DNA from: UMGS1696 sp963643035
GTDB lineage: Bacteria > Bacillota > Clostridia > Oscillospirales > CAG-272
NCBI GenBank assembly: GCA_963643035.1
Contig: CAVIKO010000002.1
Location: 1-64,000, forward strand
DNA: 64,000 nucleotides
Direction: 5' to 3'
Each line of letters opens with the position of its first letter. Positions within the stretch are counted from its first letter, which is position 1. A program made the position numbers and the translations under genes. This document shows positions 61,488-64,000 of the stretch, piece after piece. The notes under the pieces are model-generated. The model did no database searches, was not told the origin of the DNA, and worked only from the letters and a program-made list of their open reading frames with translations.

Positions 61488-63269
61488 ATGGAACTGACTA
61501 CAAAAATACATCATGCGGATTTCTGTGTCGTCGGCGGCGGACTTGCCGGTATGTGTGCGGCGATCTCTGCGGCACGCGGCGGATCTAAGGTTGTACTCAT
61601 TGGCGATCGCCCGGTGCTTGGCGGCAACGCATCGTCGGAGATCCGGATGTGGGTATGCGGTGCGGACGGCGAAAATAACCGTGAAACAGGGATTATTGAG
61701 GAGATTTCGTTGAAATCCCTATATCGCAATCCCGATAAGCTCTACCCAATCTGGGACGGTATTCTCTATGAGTCTGTGAAAAACGAGCCGAACATCACGC
61801 TGCTCTTAAACTGCTCCGTATGCCAGTGCGCTATGGATGGGGATCATATTGTCAGCGTGACCGGATGGCAGACAACGACACAGAGGTGGCATACCATCTA
61901 CGCGACTTACTTTTCTGATTGCTCCGGGGACAGCGTTCTCGCGCCATTAACTGGGGCGGATTTCCGTGTCGGCAGAGAAGCCACATCGGAATTCGGCGAA
62001 AAGACCTCACAGGAGGTGGAGGACAAGCAGACAATGGGTATGAGCTGTCTCATCCAGATGCGCAAGACAGATCGCCCCACCCGATATATCGCACCCGACT
62101 GGATTGTCAAAATGACGCCGGAGGTGATTAAGCTGCGCCGTCCGAACATGCAGGCGACAGGGGAGAATTTCTGGTACCTGGAGCTGGGCGGCAACCGGGA
62201 TTCCATCGGTGATACGGAGGAGGTGCGGGATGAGCTGGTTGCGCTGGCATACGGTATGGTGGACTATATTAAGAACAGCGGAGAGGTGGCGGACGGCGAT
62301 TATTGGACGCTTGATTTTCTCGGCTTCCTTCCCGGCAAGCGCGAATCCCGCCGTATGATGGGCGAGTACATTATGACACAGACTGATGTGCTGTCCGGCG
62401 GCGATTTTCCGGATACCGTAGCGTTCGGCGGCTGGCCTCTGGACGATCATCATCCGAACGGGTTTTATCACGCAGGCAATCCGAATATCTGGGGACATAC
62501 TCCGGCACCGTATGGGATCCCATACCGCTGTCTCTATTCTCGCAACATCGACAACCTCTATTTTGCCGGACGGAATATCTCCATGACGCACGCAGCGATG
62601 AGCTCTGCACGTGTGATGGCAACCTGTGCCTTGTTAGGGGAAGCGGTCGGCTGCGCGGCAAACGTCGCACGGGAATTTTCACTCACACCACACGAGGTCT
62701 ATACGGAAAAGCTCGCCATTCTGCAAGAGCGGCTCATGGAGGAAGGCTGCTTCCTGCCGCGATTCCGCCGTACTCTGTCGGAGATTACAAAAAATGCCAG
62801 ACTGACGGCGGATACAGAGCAGCCTGACAATCTCCGCAACGGTATGGATCGGAACAATCACACCTACGGAACGGAGGAAAACGGCGTGTTCCTCCCGCTC
62901 GGCAAGCCGGTCACATACGCGTTTGATTCTGCCGTGGAACTTGTGAATATTCATCTTGCTTTCGATTCCGATCTTGATCGCAAGACGATCCCCGGCGACT
63001 GGTGCGAAAAACGGCATACCATGCGTGCGAATATCGTTCCGGATAGTCCGACCATGACCATGCCGCAGACCCTGGTGCGCGCATATCGAATCGAGGCAAA
63101 AACGGAATCTGGGGAAACGGTGGTGCTTGTGGACGAGAACTGCAACCTCCGCCAGTGCGTCAACGTGGCAGTGCAGGGCAGGTTTACGGAGATCACCTTT
63201 ATCCCAATTGCAACATGGGCGGAAACGGAGCCGGATACGGTACACGTATTTTCCTTTGACATACGGTAA
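61488..63269 (+). CDS. FAD-dependent oxidoreductase
   Basis: A 593-residue flavoprotein with an N-terminal FAD-binding Rossmann fold (CVVGGGLAGMCAA, Gly16-Gly21) and the conserved RPVLGGNASSEIRMWVCGA. A second FAD segment, YFAGRNISMTHAAMSSARVMATCALLGEAVG, lies near residues 365-395. The last 140 residues form a separate beta-rich domain. Such proteins accompany glycan-degradation genes in gut Clostridia and Bacteroidota, but their substrates are mostly undefined. The ATG at 61488 follows AAGGGAG; an earlier in-frame ATG at 61428 lies at the -10 box. It ends at tandem terminators. Confidence 0.85.
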   Translation: MELTTKIHHADFCVVGGGLAGMCAAISAARGGSKVVLIGDRPVLGGNASSEIRMWVCGADGENNRETGIIEEISLKSLYRNPDKLYPIWDGILYESVKNEPNITLLLNCSVCQCAMDGDHIVSVTGWQTTTQRWHTIYATYFSDCSGDSVLAPLTGADFRVGREATSEFGEKTSQEVEDKQTMGMSCLIQMRKTDRPTRYIAPDWIVKMTPEVIKLRRPNMQATGENFWYLELGGNRDSIGDTEEVRDELVALAYGMVDYIKNSGEVADGDYWTLDFLGFLPGKRESRRMMGEYIMTQTDVLSGGDFPDTVAFGGWPLDDHHPNGFYHAGNPNIWGHTPAPYGIPYRCLYSRNIDNLYFAGRNISMTHAAMSSARVMATCALLGEAVGCAANVAREFSLTPHEVYTEKLAILQERLMEEGCFLPRFRRTLSEITKNARLTADTEQPDNLRNGMDRNNHTYGTEENGVFLPLGKPVTYAFDSAVELVNIHLAFDSDLDRKTIPGDWCEKRHTMRANIVPDSPTMTMPQTLVRAYRIEAKTESGETVVLVDENCNLRQCVNVAVQGRFTEITFIPIATWAETEPDTVHVFSFDIR

Positions 63270-63393
63270 ACGACAGCCCTATATTATATAAGGAAGCTTC
63301 TGATGTAAGGTTATTTTGGCAATAAAATCCCCTATATTTCAGCCTTTTATCACAAAAATCCGATTTATTCAGAGGTGCCTTTGATAACAACAG

Positions 63394-63442
63394 AACAGGC
63401 ACCAAATAGTCGTATCCCACGACCGCACGGTGCCTGTTTTTC
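63394..63442 (+). terminator. Terminator of the FAD oxidoreductase gene, with alternative upstream pairing
   Basis: AACAGGCACC (63394-63403) pairs with GGTGCCTGTT (63429-63438) followed by TTTT. GGTGCCT at 63374-63380 can instead pair with the same AGGCACC. Confidence 0.6.
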
Positions 63443-63452
63443 CATAAAAAGA

Positions 63453-63491
63453 AGATGTACATCCGATTCGCACAGACGTACATCTCTTTTT
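63453..63491. terminator. Second terminator, convergent intergenic region
   Basis: AGATGTAC (63453-63460) pairs with GTACATCT (63478-63485), followed by CTTTTTG. An A-tract on the other side allows it to work for the minus-strand ABC gene as well. Apart from the two hairpins, 63270-63560 holds no gene. Confidence 0.6.
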
Positions 63492-63560
63492 GCATAAAGT
63501 TTTTGAAAGAGGTGTGGGAAAGACTTATTCAAAAAGTTTTCCCTGCAAAACATAACATTT

Positions 63561-64000
63561 TTATGCTGTAGCGTGTTTCGGCGGGCGCTTTTTCGTCATG
63601 CCGGAATCCTGACGCTGTGCCATGACAAGCCGCCAGTAGAAGCCCTTCAGCGCCAACAGCTCCTGATGGGTGCCGCATTCCACAAGATGTCCCTTGTCGA
63701 GTACGATCAGTCGGTCTGCGTTGCGCAGGGTAGACAGACGGTGCGCGATGGCGAATGTGGTGCGGTTTTTCGTCAGTTTGTTGATCGCGTCCTGGATCAG
63801 TTTTTCTGTCTCGGTGTCGAGTGCGGCGGTCGCTTCATCGAGGATTAAGATCTTCGGATTGTGGATCAGCGCGCGGGCAATGGCGATACGCTGTCGTTCG
63901 CCGCCGGAGAGGGAATATCCCTTTTCGCCGACCATGGTGTTGTAGCCTTCAGGCAGATTTACTATGAAGTCGTGTGCATTTGCGAGCTTGGCGGCGGCAA
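63561..64000 (-). CDS. ABC exporter ATP-binding domain, C-terminal part (partial)
   Basis: The last 145 or so residues of a multidrug/lipid-type ABC exporter that runs off the right edge. The signature YSLSGGERQRIAIARAL, Walker B ILILDEATAALD, D-loop, and switch His in FAIAHRLSTL are all present. The coding frame continues upstream to base 64000 as AKLANAHDFIVNLPEGYNTM, so the ATG at 63935 is internal. The missing part should hold Walker A and the six-helix membrane domain. The tail (RQDSGMTKKRPPKHATA) is short and basic. Confidence 0.93.
   Translation of the reverse strand, partial: AAAKLANAHDFIVNLPEGYNTMVGEKGYSLSGGERQRIAIARALIHNPKILILDEATAALDTETEKLIQDAINKLTKNRTTFAIAHRLSTLRNADRLIVLDKGHLVECGTHQELLALKGFYWRLVMAQRQDSGMTKKRPPKHATA

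Noticed and set aside
63365..63553. Small minus-strand protein before the ABC gene end
   Set aside because: It overlaps two terminator hairpins and has no RBS or recognisable sequence.

Overview
The window looks like chromosomal DNA of an anaerobic, low-to-mid-GC Gram-positive bacterium of the class Clostridia, probably a gut or rumen commensal. The pointers are class III anaerobic ribonucleotide reductase (NrdD/NrdG), a second glycyl-radical enzyme, a ferredoxin-like aldo/keto reductase, a RicT/HolB replication pair, PASTA and Ig-domain surface proteins, lipoprotein signals without outer-membrane proteins, and canonical sigma-A promoters. Two 10-N runs show that it is a scaffolded draft or metagenome assembly. 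The taxonomic call is inference.

Layout. 0-5.5 kb: small housekeeping and repair genes (Zn-dependent phospholipase-like, Ogt, NUDIX, TraX), then a CE15-type esterase and a glycerophosphodiesterase. 5.5-12.2 kb: a fucose/glycan block with a GH29 fucosidase, a divergent PocR-AraC regulator, three tRNAs (Thr-TGT, Tyr-GTA, Thr-GGT), a gamma-glutamyl hydrolase, and a tight fucU - CbbX-like AAA ATPase - GH43 operon. 12.3-17.3 kb: a secreted protein with five zinc-ribbon-like repeats, a DUF3048 lipoprotein and a solute-binding lipoprotein. 17.4-24 kb: ricT-holB, tandem repeat array 1, and a 1315-residue PASTA/Ig membrane protein with only the N-lobe of a kinase. 24-31 kb: aldo/keto reductase, sugar isomerase plus Gfo/Idh oxidoreductase, Crp/Fnr regulator, nrdD-nrdG. 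31-41 kb: solute-binding protein, beta-helix glycanase-like lipoprotein, GH78-like rhamnosidase, MtaB, GH95 fucosidase. 41-50 kb: tandem repeat array 2, PHP phosphatase and HAD pair, MarR regulator, transglutaminase-like protein, DUF1846 protein, orphan glycyl-radical enzyme, MATE exporter. 50-64 kb: ROK-gmhA-paaK operon, MBOAT/DHHW surface O-acylation pair, two divergent solute-binding proteins, HAD phosphatase, FAD oxidoreductase, and the end of an ABC exporter.

Function. The unifying theme is glycan use: fucosidases of two families (GH29, GH95), fucose mutarotase, GH43, GH78-like and beta-helix enzymes, a CE15 esterase, sugar oxidoreductases and isomerases, and four paralogous extracellular sugar-binding lipoproteins. 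Most of the glycosidases lack signal peptides, suggesting that imported oligosaccharides are finished in the cytoplasm. No sugar permease lies in the window, so the binding proteins must share a transporter encoded elsewhere.

The least explained features are the two homologous tandem-repeat arrays (95-bp and 97-bp units, opposite orientation, shared 47-bp core, shared hairpin and shared end sequence), the extracellular zinc-ribbon protein, the truncated-kinase PASTA protein, and a MATE leader in which a 16-codon upstream ORF stops inside a terminator stem.
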